A DNA stretch of 64,000 bases from Nocardioides sp. URHA0020 (lineage in GTDB: Bacteria; Actinomycetota; Actinomycetes; Propionibacteriales; Nocardioidaceae): NCBI RefSeq assembly GCF_000620705.1, contig NZ_KK211168.1, positions 185,462 through 249,461 on the forward strand, in the 5' to 3' direction. Shown here one piece after another: positions 27,184 to 35,201 of the stretch. Each line of letters opens with the position of its first letter. The stretch's first letter is position 1. A model generated the notes under the pieces. That model was not told the origin of the DNA. It worked only from the letters and a program-made list of their open reading frames with translations, and did no database searches. The translations under genes and the position numbers were made by a program.

Positions 27184-27893
27184 CGCGCCCCAGCGTAGGC
27201 GGCGGCCGCACGAGCCAACCCGGCGAGGAGCCCGACATCCGCAGCGGTCTCCGGGTGCCACTGCACGCCGACGCAGAAGCGCTCACCGTCGGCCTCGATC
27301 GCCTCGAGCGTGCCGTCGCTCGCGTGGGCGACGGCGACGTAGCCGGGATGGCTGCGGACCGACTGATGGTGGTGGCAGTTCACGCTCAGCCGCTCGCCGA
27401 CCAGGCCCGCGACCCGGGTGCCTGCGGCGGTGACGACCTGCACCGCGCCGAACTGGTCGCCACCGGGGGAGTGCCCCTCGTGCTCGACGACGTCGGGCAC
27501 GTGCTGGACGAGCGCGCCGCCCGCCTGCACCGCCATCACCTGCATCCCCCGGCAGACGCCGAGCACCGGCAGGCCGGCGGCCTCGGCCGCCTCGAGCAGC
27601 GCCACCTCCCACGCGTCGCGGTCGGGGCGCCAGCCGGCCGTGGCCGGGTGCGCCGGCTCGGCGTACAGCTCCGGGTCGACGTCGGCTCCGCCGCTGATCA
27701 CCAGTCCGTCGAGGCGCGCCACGACGGCGTCGGCCGCCCCGACCTGCGCGAGCGGGGGCAGCAGGAGCGGTACGCCGCCGGTCGCCTCGACGGCGGCGGC
27801 GTACTGCACCGGCAGCAGGTCGGCGCGCTGGTGCCACACCCCCCAGGCCGCCTGCTCGCGGTAGGTGGTGAGGCCGATGACGGGAGCGACCAT
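27180..27893 (-). CDS. Class I glutamine amidotransferase-like hydrolase (PuuD-like)
   Basis: 237 residues. VIGLTTYREQAAWGVW at the N-terminus, LVISGGADVDP, nucleophile elbow LGVCRGMQVMAV with Cys near 113, and VGVQWHPE with the catalytic His near 217. This is the pattern of gamma-glutamyl-gamma-aminobutyrate hydrolase, which cuts gamma-glutamyl bonds. Next to a GS-like ligase and an aldehyde dehydrogenase it probably removes the glutamyl tag after oxidation. ATG overlaps the SDR stop by one base (TGATG). Confidence 0.9.
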   Translation of the reverse strand: MVAPVIGLTTYREQAAWGVWHQRADLLPVQYAAAVEATGGVPLLLPPLAQVGAADAVVARLDGLVISGGADVDPELYAEPAHPATAGWRPDRDAWEVALLEAAEAAGLPVLGVCRGMQVMAVQAGGALVQHVPDVVEHEGHSPGGDQFGAVQVVTAAGTRVAGLVGERLSVNCHHHQSVRSHPGYVAVAHASDGTLEAIEADGERFCVGVQWHPETAADVGLLAGLARAAAAYAGAR

Positions 27894-28672
27894 CAGAGCG
27901 GAGTGACGTAGGCCCCGGAGATGCCGCCGTCGACGAGGAACGTGTTGGCGGTCATGAACGAGGAGTCGTCGGAGGCCAGGAAGAGCACCGCGGACGCCAT
28001 CTCCTCGGGCTCGCCGAAGCGGCCCATCGGCACGTGCACCAGCCGGCGGGCGGCCCGCTCCTCGTCCTTGGCGAAGAGCTCCTGCAGCAGCGGGGTGTTC
28101 ACCGGTCCGGGGCAGAGGGCGTTGACGCGCACACCCTGGCGCGCGAACTGGACGCCGAGCTCGCGGCTCATCGACAGCACGCCGCCCTTGGACGCCGAGT
28201 AGGAGATCTGCGAGGTCGCCGCACCCATCACCGCGACGAAGGAGGCGGTGTTGATGATCGAGCCCTTGCCCTGCTCGAGCATGTAGGGCAGCACCGCCTT
28301 GCAGCACAGGTAGACGCTCGTCAGGTTCACCTCCTGCACCTTGCGCCAGGCGTCGAGGTCGGTGTCGAGGATCGAGTCGTCCTCCGGCGGGCTGATCCCG
28401 GCGTTGTTGAACGCGATGTCGACCGAGCCGTAGGTGTCCTTCGCCGTCTGGTAGAGCACGTCGACCTGGTCCTTGTCGGTGACGTCGACGTGCACGTACG
28501 TCGCAACGTCGGCACCGCCGAGCTCGGCGACGATCTCCGCGCCGCGCTCGTCGTTGACGTCACCGATGACGACCTTCGCGCCCTCCGCGACGAACCGGCG
28601 GACCGTCGCCAGACCGATGCCCGAGCAGCCGCCGGTGATGACCGCGACTCGGTCCTGGATGCGTCCTGCCAC
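27893..28672 (-). CDS. SDR family oxidoreductase of the amine locus
   Basis: 259 residues. TGGCSGIG cofactor motif, DVND for NAD preference, NNAG near 90, catalytic Ser in NTASFV and YSASKGGV (YxxxK) near 157; all present. The GTG start at 28672 follows AGAGAGG. It lies between the aldehyde dehydrogenase and amidotransferase genes and may interconvert an alcohol/ketone form of the gamma-glutamyl intermediate; the substrate is inferred only from context. Confidence 0.9.
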   Translation of the reverse strand: MAGRIQDRVAVITGGCSGIGLATVRRFVAEGAKVVIGDVNDERGAEIVAELGGADVATYVHVDVTDKDQVDVLYQTAKDTYGSVDIAFNNAGISPPEDDSILDTDLDAWRKVQEVNLTSVYLCCKAVLPYMLEQGKGSIINTASFVAVMGAATSQISYSASKGGVLSMSRELGVQFARQGVRVNALCPGPVNTPLLQELFAKDEERAARRLVHVPMGRFGEPEEMASAVLFLASDDSSFMTANTFLVDGGISGAYVTPL

Positions 28673-28712
28673 TGTGGTGCCTCTCTCTGGGGTGGACTTG
28701 TCAGGCTCTTCC

Positions 28713-28771
28713 CGCACTTCTCAGGCGTTGCAACGCCCGAGAAGTGCGGCAATCCCCGGTGAACCGGGGAT
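28713..28771. repeat. Two-hairpin intergenic element, copy B
   Basis: Hairpin I (28713-28748) is CGCACTTCTC-a-GGCGTTGCAACGCC-c-GAGAAGTGCG, a 36-nt near-perfect palindrome with one mismatched pair. Hairpin II (28752-28771) is ATCCCCGGT-ga-ACCGGGGAT. It lies between the aldehyde dehydrogenase stop and the SDR start, both on the minus strand. Conserved features shared with the other copies are ACTTCTC/GAGAAGT and CCGGTNNACCGG. Confidence 0.85.
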
Positions 28772-28784
28772 CCCGACGGGGTGC

Positions 28785-30143
28785 TTAGTGAGCGATGAAG
28801 ACGTTCTTCTCCTCGGTGAACGCCGCCGGGGCATCCGGGCCGAGCTCACGGCCGAGGCCGGACTGCTTGTAGCCGCCGAACGGCGTCCAGTAGCGCACCG
28901 CGGAGTGCGAGTTGACGCTGAGGTTGCCGCTCTCGACGGCGCGGGCGACACGCAGCCCGCGCCCGAGGTCGCGGGTGAAGATCGAGCCGGACAGGCCGTA
29001 CTCGGTGTCGTTGGCCAGGGCGACCACGTGCTCCTCGTCGTCGAACGGCATCACCGCGACGACCGGGCCGAAGACCTCCTCGCGCCAGATCCGCGCCTCC
29101 GCGTCCTCGGTGGTGACGACGCTGGGCGGCACCCAGAAGCCGTCGCCGCTCGGCGTGCTGCCCGTGAACGCCACGTCGACCTCGTCCAGGAAGCCGGTGA
29201 CCGTGGCCTTCTGCTTCGCGGAGATCAGCGGGCCCATCTCGCTCGACTCGTCGGTCGGGTCCAGCACCCGCAGGCCCGTCACCGCCGGCTGCAGCTTGGA
29301 CAGGAACTCGTCGTACGCCGAGCGCTCGACCAGGATCCGGGAGCGAGCGCAGCAGTCCTGGCCCGCGTTGTCGAAGACGGCGTACGGCGCGCTCGCGGCC
29401 GCGGCGTCGATGTCGGCATCGGCGAAGACGATGTTGGAGCTCTTGCCGCCCAGCTCGAGCGTCAGCCGCTTCACCTGGTCGGCGCAGCCCGCCATGATCC
29501 GCTTGCCGACCGCGGTCGAGCCGGTGAAGACGATCTTGCGCACGAGCGGGTGGGTCACGAACCGCTCACCCACCACGGTGCCGTGGCCCGGGATGATGGT
29601 CAGCACGTGCTCCGGGATCCCCGCCTCGAGCGCGAGCTCCCCGAGGCGGATCGCGGTGAGGGGAGTGAGCTCGGCCGGCTTGAGCACGACCGTGTTGCCG
29701 GCCGCGAGCGCCGGCGCGAAGCCCCAGGCCGCGATCGGCATCGGGAAGTTCCACGGCACGATGATCCCGACGACGCCCAGCGGCTCGCGGAAGGTGATGT
29801 CCACGCCGCCCGGCACCGGGATCTGCCGGCCGAAGAGTCGCTCGGGGGCGGCCGAGTAGTAGTTGAGGCAGTCCCGGACGTTGCCGGCCTCCCACCGGGC
29901 ATTGCCCCAGGTGTGCCCGGCGTTGCGGACCTCGAGCTCTGCGAGCTCCTCGATGTGGTCGTCGACCACGGCCGCGAAGCGACGCAGCAGCGTGGCCCGC
30001 TCGCCCGGCGACACGCGCCGCCAGGAGGCGAAGGCCTCGTGAGCGCGCTCGATGGCGGCGTCGGTCTCGGCCACCGACGCGAGCGGCACCTCGGCGACCG
30101 GTCGCGCCGTCGCCGGGTTGATGACGGTGTAGACGTCGCTCAC
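28785..30143 (-). CDS. NAD(P)-dependent aldehyde dehydrogenase
   Basis: 452 residues. VPWNFPMPIAAWGFAPAL (NAD site), FTGSTAVGKRIM, LELGGKSSNIVFADAD with the general-base Glu, NAGQDCCARSR with catalytic Cys near 280, and EVFGPVVAVMPF near 380. Similar in type to PuuC/gamma-glutamyl-aminoaldehyde dehydrogenases; it would turn the aldehyde formed from an amine into an acid. GTG start at 30143 directly abuts the TAA of the GS-like gene. Confidence 0.93.
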   Translation of the reverse strand: MSDVYTVINPATARPVAEVPLASVAETDAAIERAHEAFASWRRVSPGERATLLRRFAAVVDDHIEELAELEVRNAGHTWGNARWEAGNVRDCLNYYSAAPERLFGRQIPVPGGVDITFREPLGVVGIIVPWNFPMPIAAWGFAPALAAGNTVVLKPAELTPLTAIRLGELALEAGIPEHVLTIIPGHGTVVGERFVTHPLVRKIVFTGSTAVGKRIMAGCADQVKRLTLELGGKSSNIVFADADIDAAAASAPYAVFDNAGQDCCARSRILVERSAYDEFLSKLQPAVTGLRVLDPTDESSEMGPLISAKQKATVTGFLDEVDVAFTGSTPSGDGFWVPPSVVTTEDAEARIWREEVFGPVVAVMPFDDEEHVVALANDTEYGLSGSIFTRDLGRGLRVARAVESGNLSVNSHSAVRYWTPFGGYKQSGLGRELGPDAPAAFTEEKNVFIAH

Positions 30144-31499
30144 TTACAGCCTCTCGAATCCACGGAAGAGCTCCCAGTCGGTGACGGCAGCGTTGAAGGC
30201 GGCCAGCTCGACGGCCGCCATGTTGGCGTAGTGGTCGACGACGTCGTCGCCCAGGGTGGCGCGGGCGATCTCGGAGCCGACGAACGCCTCGCGAGCCGCG
30301 GCCAGCGTCGTCGGCACCTTCGGGCGTCCGGACGTGTAGGCGTTGCCGACCACCTCGTCCTCGAGCTCCAGCTCGTGCTCGATGCCGTACAGGCCGCCGG
30401 CGAGCATCGCGGCGAGAGCGAGGTACGGGTTGGCATCGGCGCCGGGCACCCGGTTCTCCATCCGGGCGCCGCCGCCGTGACCGACCAGTCGTACGGCGCA
30501 GGTGCGGTTGTCGAGCCCCCACGCGATCGTCGTCGGCGCGAACGAGCCGTCCGCGAACCGCTTGTAGGAGTTGATGTTCGGGGCGAAGAGCAACGTGAAG
30601 TCGGCCATCGTCGCCAGCACGCCGGCGACGAAGTGGTCGTAGAGCGGCGTACGCGCGCCGTCCTTCCAGAAGACCAGCTCGTCGTCGAGGCCGCGCAGCG
30701 AGAGGTGGATGTGGCAGGAGCTGCCCTCGCGCTGGTCGTACTTCGCCATGAACGTGATCGCCTTGCCCTGCTGGGAGGCGATCTCCTTGGCGACCGTCTT
30801 GTAGACGACGTGGTCGTCGGCGGTCTTGAGGGCGTCGGCGTAGAGGAAGCCGATCTCGTGCTGGCCGAAGTTGCACTCGCCCTTGGCGCCCTCGACGTCG
30901 AGACCCGCGTCGTACATGGTGTTGCGGATCGCGCGCAGCAGCGGCTCGACGCGGGTGGTGCCGAGGATCGAGTAGTCCACGTTGTACTGGTTGACCGGCG
31001 TCAGGCCGTGGTAGCGAGCGTCGTGCGCGGCTTCGTACGTCGTGTCGAACGCGATGAACTCGAGCTCCGTGCCGGCCAGCGCCTGCCAGCCCTGCTCGGC
31101 GCAGCGGTCGAGCTGGCGCTGCAGGATCGCCCTCGGCGACTGGACGACCGGGGAGTGGTCGGGCCAGACCAGGTCGCACTGCACCATCGCGGTCGACGGC
31201 AGGTGGGTGAGCACCCGGATGGTCCGGTCGTCGAGGACGAACTCCATGTCGCCGTACCCCTTCTCCCACGAGGAGATGGCGTACCCGCCGACGGTGTTCA
31301 TGTCGACGTCGACGGCGAGCAGGTAGTTGCAGCCCTCGGTGCCGTTCGGCACGACGACGTCGGCGAAGTAGCGCCCGTGCAGCCGCTTGCCCTGCAGCCG
31401 TCCCTGCATGTCGGTGAAGGCGACGACGACGGTGTCGATGTCGCCCTCCTGGATCCGGGCGAGCAGGTGCTCCATCGAGAGGTGACGACTGTTGCGCAC
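30144..31499 (-). CDS. Glutamine-synthetase-like gamma-glutamyl-amine ligase
   Basis: 451 residues with the GS beta-grasp and catalytic domains. GTELEFIAFD (metal-site Glu), GQHEIGFLYADAL, SSCHIHLSL (HxH ATP/Glu site), NINSYKRF and RMENRVPGADANPYLALAA are present. The divergent N-terminus and its setting with aldehyde dehydrogenase and amidotransferase genes mark it as a GlnA3/GlnA4 or PuuA-type ligase attaching glutamate to an amine rather than to ammonia. The start is GTG 31499, 7 nt after GGAAGG. Second gene after the GntR regulator, 20 bp away. Confidence 0.92.
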   Translation of the reverse strand: MRNSRHLSMEHLLARIQEGDIDTVVVAFTDMQGRLQGKRLHGRYFADVVVPNGTEGCNYLLAVDVDMNTVGGYAISSWEKGYGDMEFVLDDRTIRVLTHLPSTAMVQCDLVWPDHSPVVQSPRAILQRQLDRCAEQGWQALAGTELEFIAFDTTYEAAHDARYHGLTPVNQYNVDYSILGTTRVEPLLRAIRNTMYDAGLDVEGAKGECNFGQHEIGFLYADALKTADDHVVYKTVAKEIASQQGKAITFMAKYDQREGSSCHIHLSLRGLDDELVFWKDGARTPLYDHFVAGVLATMADFTLLFAPNINSYKRFADGSFAPTTIAWGLDNRTCAVRLVGHGGGARMENRVPGADANPYLALAAMLAGGLYGIEHELELEDEVVGNAYTSGRPKVPTTLAAAREAFVGSEIARATLGDDVVDHYANMAAVELAAFNAAVTDWELFRGFERL

Positions 31500-31519
31500 G
31501 CAGTTTCCTTCCGTCGGGT

Positions 31520-32266
31520 CTAGCCCACGAGCCCGCGCAGAAGCGCGGCCGTGTCGTCGCAGTGCTCTTGCATCACCGTGCGTGCTCGCTCCGCCTCGCC
31601 GGCAACGATCGCCTTGACGAGGACGGCGTGCTGGTGGTCCGAGTGCGTGATGTTGGTGCCCAGCACGGGGATCGCGAGCAGCATCTCGTGCAGCGTCGAC
31701 TGCACCGACGTGACGGCCTCGATCACCCGCGGCGAGCCACCGAGGGAGGCCACGGTGAGATGGAAGCGCGAGTCGGCCTGCCGGTGCGCGGCCGGTCGGG
31801 CAGCCCGCGCGACGTCGGCATGGGCCCGCTCCAGCTGGCTGCGGCGTACGTCGGTCAGCTCGACGGTGGCCGCGAGCCAGGCGGCCCCGGGCTCGACGAT
31901 GCGGCGGTACTCCAACGCGTCGAGCCAGTCGGCGCGCCGCTCGGGCGAGACCCGGGCCGCGGCCCGCGCGGACGGGGTGCGGGCCTTCAGCGTGACGACG
32001 GTCCCACCGCCGCGCCCCCGGGTGGTCTCGACCAGTCCGGCCTCGCGCAGCGCGGCCATCGCCTCGCGCAACGTGGCCCGGGAGACCTCGAGCCGGGCGG
32101 CCAGGTCGCGCTCGGGAGGAAGCAGGGTGCCGAGGGGGTAGACGCCGAGGCGGATGGCCGTGCCCAGCTGCTCCACGCAGGCCTCGAACGCGTGGTGACC
32201 GCGCACCGGCCGGAGCACCGCCTCGGGGAGGTGATGCTCTCCCGAAGGGTCGGGCGATGCGGTCAT
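31520..32266 (-). CDS. GntR/FadR-family transcriptional regulator
   Basis: 248 residues. An N-terminal winged helix (LGVYPLGTLLPPERDLAARL, VSRATLREAMAALREAGLV) is followed by a helical FCD ligand domain with metal-binding residues (RRIVEPGAAWLA, ADSRFHLTVA). It is the first gene of the minus-strand amine operon and is divergent from the APC permease, so it probably controls both. ATG 32266 is preceded by AAGGA. A candidate operator lies at 32296-32308. Confidence 0.92.
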   Translation of the reverse strand: MTASPDPSGEHHLPEAVLRPVRGHHAFEACVEQLGTAIRLGVYPLGTLLPPERDLAARLEVSRATLREAMAALREAGLVETTRGRGGGTVVTLKARTPSARAAARVSPERRADWLDALEYRRIVEPGAAWLAATVELTDVRRSQLERAHADVARAARPAAHRQADSRFHLTVASLGGSPRVIEAVTSVQSTLHEMLLAIPVLGTNITHSDHQHAVLVKAIVAGEAERARTVMQEHCDDTAALLRGLVG

Positions 32267-32295
32267 GGAGCAATCCTTGGAGTCCCGGGGCGGCG

Positions 32296-32308
32296 GTGTC
32301 AATGACAC
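32296..32308. promoter_or_regulatory. Candidate GntR operator GTGTCA-a-TGACAC
   Basis: A 13-bp inverted repeat lies 30 bp upstream of the GntR gene start. On the minus strand it is just downstream of a TAAAAT -10-like sequence (32335-32330), where binding would block the operon. FadR-group regulators bind short GT...AC palindromes of this kind, so autoregulation is likely. Confidence 0.5.
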
Positions 32309-32369
32309 TAAAGGTCTGAGTTCATACCAATTTTACCGAAGGCTATGGACACCCCGAACAACGCGGGTC

Positions 32370-32375
32370 TAGCGT
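32370..32375 (+). promoter_or_regulatory. -10 box of the APC permease gene
   Basis: TAGCGT lies 37 bp before the permease ATG. With a start site about 7 nt downstream the leader would be about 30 nt and contain GGAAGG 8 nt before the ATG at 32413. Confidence 0.45.
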
Positions 32376-32412
32376 CCGGTTCACATTCGCACGAACCCCC
32401 GGAAGGTGTCCG

Positions 32413-33984
32413 ATGCCCGAAGCACATGAGCCGATCGACGAGCTCACCGAGGACGAGCAGCACCTCGCGAAGCTCGGCTACAAGCAAGAGCTGAGCCGGT
32501 CCTGGTCCGGCTTCTCGAACTTCGCCATCTCGTTCTCGATCATCTCGATCCTGGCCGGCTGTCTCACGACGTACGGCGCCGGTATCGCCAACGGCGGACC
32601 GGTCTCGATCTCGTGGTCGTGGCCGATCATCTCGATCTTCATCCTGATCATCGGCTTCACGATGTCGGAGCTGGTGTCCGCGATGCCGACCTCGGGCGGC
32701 ATCTACTACTGGGCCTCCAAGCTCGGCGGGCCCGCAGCCGGGTTCTTCACCGGCTGGCTGAACCTGATCGGCCTGATCGCGGTGACCGCCTCGGTCGCCT
32801 ACGGGTGCGCGACGTTCTTCGAGCTGACCTTCCTCGAGTGGGGCTGGTACGACACCTTCTCGCTGAACCGGATCTTCCTGTTCTTCGTCGTGATCCTGGC
32901 GATGATCACGCTGATCAACATCTTCTCCAGCCACCTCCTCGCGCTGTTCAACAACATCTCGGTGTGGTGGCACGTCGCCGGCGCGAGCGTGCTGATCGCG
33001 GTGCTCATCTTCGTGCCCGACGACCACCTGAGCTTCTCGCAGGTCTTCACCGACAAGTTCAACGGGTCGGGGTGGGCGGACGGCTCGACCAGCTCGCTGA
33101 CCTACTTCTTCGTGATCATCCCGTTCGGCTTCATCCTGACCCAGTACACGATCACCGGCTTCGATGCCTCGGTCCACCTCTCGGAGGAGACCCAGGGGGC
33201 GGCGAAGTCGGCGGCGCAGGGCATCTGGCGCTCGATCTTCTACTCGGCGGTCGGCGGCTACATCCTGCTGCTGGCGGTCACCTTCGCGATCCCGAAGGTC
33301 GACGGCGCGCCCGACTACGCCGGCATCCCGGCCGGCGGCGTGGCGTACATCTTCGACGCCTCGCTCGGCTCGGGCTGGGCGGGCACGCTGCTCTTCATCT
33401 CCGCCTGCGCCCAGCTCTTCTGTGCCACGGCCTGCCTGACCTCCACCTCGCGGATGATGTTCGCCTTCAGCCGTGACCGCGCCGTCCCGGGCTCGCGGCT
33501 GTGGTCGAAGGTCAACGCCAGCCGGACGCCGGCCAACGCCGTCATCTGCGCGGCCGTCGTCGGCGGCATCATCACGCTGCCGGCGCTGAAGTCGGTCAAC
33601 GGCATCCCGACCGCCTTCTACGCCGTGACGTCGGTGTCCGTGATCGGGCTGTACTTCTCCTTCGCCATCCCGATCTTCCTGCGGTGGCGAGCGGGCGACA
33701 GCTTCGAGGTGGGCAGCTGGAACAACGGCAGCAAGTACAAGTGGATGAACCCGCTCGCCGTCATCGAGATCATCGTGGTCGGCATCATGCTGATGCTGCC
33801 GACCTCGCCGTTCGGCGCTCCTTGGCGCGACGAGTTCACCTGGGCGAGCGTCAACTACGCACCGCTGGCGACCCTCGGCGTGCTGCTGGTGCTGGCGGTC
33901 TGGTGGCTGGCGTCGGCGAACAAGTGGTTCACCGGTCCGGTCAAGACGATCGACCAGGCCGTCGTGGACGCCTTCGGCGACTGA
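32413..33984 (+). CDS. APC-superfamily amine/choline/amino-acid permease
   Basis: 523 residues with about 12 transmembrane helices. SWSGFSNFAISFSIISIL, MPTSGGIYYWASKLGG and FDASVHLSEETQGAAKSAAQG are hallmarks of the amino-acid/choline (ACT) branch of APC transporters, which carry choline, ethanolamine, GABA or related amines. First gene of the plus-strand arm of the amine locus, with the kinase-like gene 9 bp downstream. Probably the substrate importer. Confidence 0.92.
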   Translation: MPEAHEPIDELTEDEQHLAKLGYKQELSRSWSGFSNFAISFSIISILAGCLTTYGAGIANGGPVSISWSWPIISIFILIIGFTMSELVSAMPTSGGIYYWASKLGGPAAGFFTGWLNLIGLIAVTASVAYGCATFFELTFLEWGWYDTFSLNRIFLFFVVILAMITLINIFSSHLLALFNNISVWWHVAGASVLIAVLIFVPDDHLSFSQVFTDKFNGSGWADGSTSSLTYFFVIIPFGFILTQYTITGFDASVHLSEETQGAAKSAAQGIWRSIFYSAVGGYILLLAVTFAIPKVDGAPDYAGIPAGGVAYIFDASLGSGWAGTLLFISACAQLFCATACLTSTSRMMFAFSRDRAVPGSRLWSKVNASRTPANAVICAAVVGGIITLPALKSVNGIPTAFYAVTSVSVIGLYFSFAIPIFLRWRAGDSFEVGSWNNGSKYKWMNPLAVIEIIVVGIMLMLPTSPFGAPWRDEFTWASVNYAPLATLGVLLVLAVWWLASANKWFTGPVKTIDQAVVDAFGD

Positions 33985-33993
33985 TCGAGCTGC

Positions 33994-34896
33994 GTGTCTG
34001 AAGTGCCTCCCCTGGACCGCCTCGCCTGCCTGGCGGGGCGGTCCTGGCGGGTCCGGGAGCTGCCCGGTGGCCTGACCAACACCAACTTCCACGTCAGCGA
34101 CGGCGCCGGCCTCGACGTCGTGGTGCGCTGGTCGCAGGGCGACGCGGCGCTGCTCGGGATCGACCACGACGCCGAGGCCGCCAACACGGCCGCGGCGGCG
34201 CGAGCCGGGGTGGGCGCCGAGGTGGTCGAGTACCGCCCTGACCTGTCGATGCTGGTGATCTGCTTCCTGCCCGGACGCTCGCTCGAGAACGCCGACTTCG
34301 CCGACCCCGAGGTCCTGGCCCGTGCGGCGGCGGCGACCCGGCGCCTGCACGCCGGTCCGCGGTTCTCCGGGGACTTCGACATGTTCGCCCGCCAGGCGGC
34401 GTACCTCTCGACGGTGCGCGAGCGCGGCTACGCCCTCCCGGCCGGCTACGACGACCACGCCGACGCGTGGGCCGACGTACGCCGAGCGCTGGCGGCCGTG
34501 CCGCGTCCGACGGTGCCCTGCAACAACGACCTGCTCGCCGCCAACTTCATCGACGACGGAGCGAGCTGCGCGATCATCGACTACGAGTACTCCAGCAACA
34601 ACGACGCCTGCTTCGAGCTCGGCAACACGGCCACCGAGTGCGACTTCAGCCCCGACGCGGTCGAGGCCTACGCGGCGGCGTACTTCGGCGCCCCGACGCG
34701 CGCCGACCTGGCCCGGGTGCGGCTGCAGATGCTGTGCAGCGAGTACGGCTGGTCGCTGTGGGGCTTCATCCAGGCGGCCGCGAGCCCGATCGACTACGAC
34801 TTCCACGGCTGGGGGACGGAGCGCTACGAGAAGGCGGCCGCCACCTTCCGCGGCCCGCACCTGGCCCGCCTGCTGGAGGATGTCGCCCATGACTGA
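33994..34896 (+). CDS. Choline/ethanolamine-kinase-like phosphotransferase
   Basis: 300 residues. PGGLTNTNFHVS is the ATP-lid motif of choline kinases, PCNNDLLAANFI near 175 is the catalytic N/D loop (HxD replaced by NND), and AIIDYEYSSNN supplies the metal Asp. A setting beside an APC choline-type permease and a dimethylglycine-dehydrogenase-like oxidase supports an amine-alcohol substrate. The GTG at 33994 lies 9 bp after the permease stop. Confidence 0.88.
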   Translation: MSEVPPLDRLACLAGRSWRVRELPGGLTNTNFHVSDGAGLDVVVRWSQGDAALLGIDHDAEAANTAAAARAGVGAEVVEYRPDLSMLVICFLPGRSLENADFADPEVLARAAAATRRLHAGPRFSGDFDMFARQAAYLSTVRERGYALPAGYDDHADAWADVRRALAAVPRPTVPCNNDLLAANFIDDGASCAIIDYEYSSNNDACFELGNTATECDFSPDAVEAYAAAYFGAPTRADLARVRLQMLCSEYGWSLWGFIQAAASPIDYDFHGWGTERYEKAAATFRGPHLARLLEDVAHD

Positions 34897-34902
34897 GGAG
34901 AC

Positions 34903-35190
34903 GGTGGTCGAGGTGCGAAGGCCGTCAGGCGGCGTCACGGTGGTTGAGGTGCGAAGGCCGTCGGGCGGCGTCACGGTGGTTGAGGTGCGAAGGCCGCCGG
35001 GCCTGAGCCTCGAAACCACACCGGGCCCGGCTGTCGACGTGGTGGTGGTTTCGAGGCTCGGCGCTAGCGCGCCTCGCACCTCAACCACCGACGGACCAGA
35101 CCCGGTGGTCGAGGTGCGAAGGCCGCCAGGCAGCGTCACGGTGGTTGAGGTGCGAAGGCCGCCAGGCCTGAGCCTCGAAACCACCACGCG
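34903..35190. repeat. 36-bp tandem repeats GGTGGTTGAGGTGCGAAGG in direct and inverted orientation
   Basis: Direct units start at 34903, 34939 and 34975 and again at 35104 and 35140, each 36 bp apart. A large inverted form occupies 35041-35089 (GGTGGTTTCGAGGCTC ... CGCACCTCAACCACC). Each direct block ends in GCCTGAGCCTCGAAACCAC, which pairs with the unit start. This fills the whole 305-bp gap between the kinase-like gene and the oxidase gene. No gene is seen in it; a reading frame crosses it only because 36 is a multiple of three. Confidence 0.85.
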
Positions 35191-35201
35191 AGCGAGCCAC
35201 C

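Noticed and set aside
28473..31523. Uninterrupted 1016-codon frame on the plus strand
   Set aside because: Antisense to the SDR, aldehyde dehydrogenase and GS-like genes, all of which have complete family motifs.
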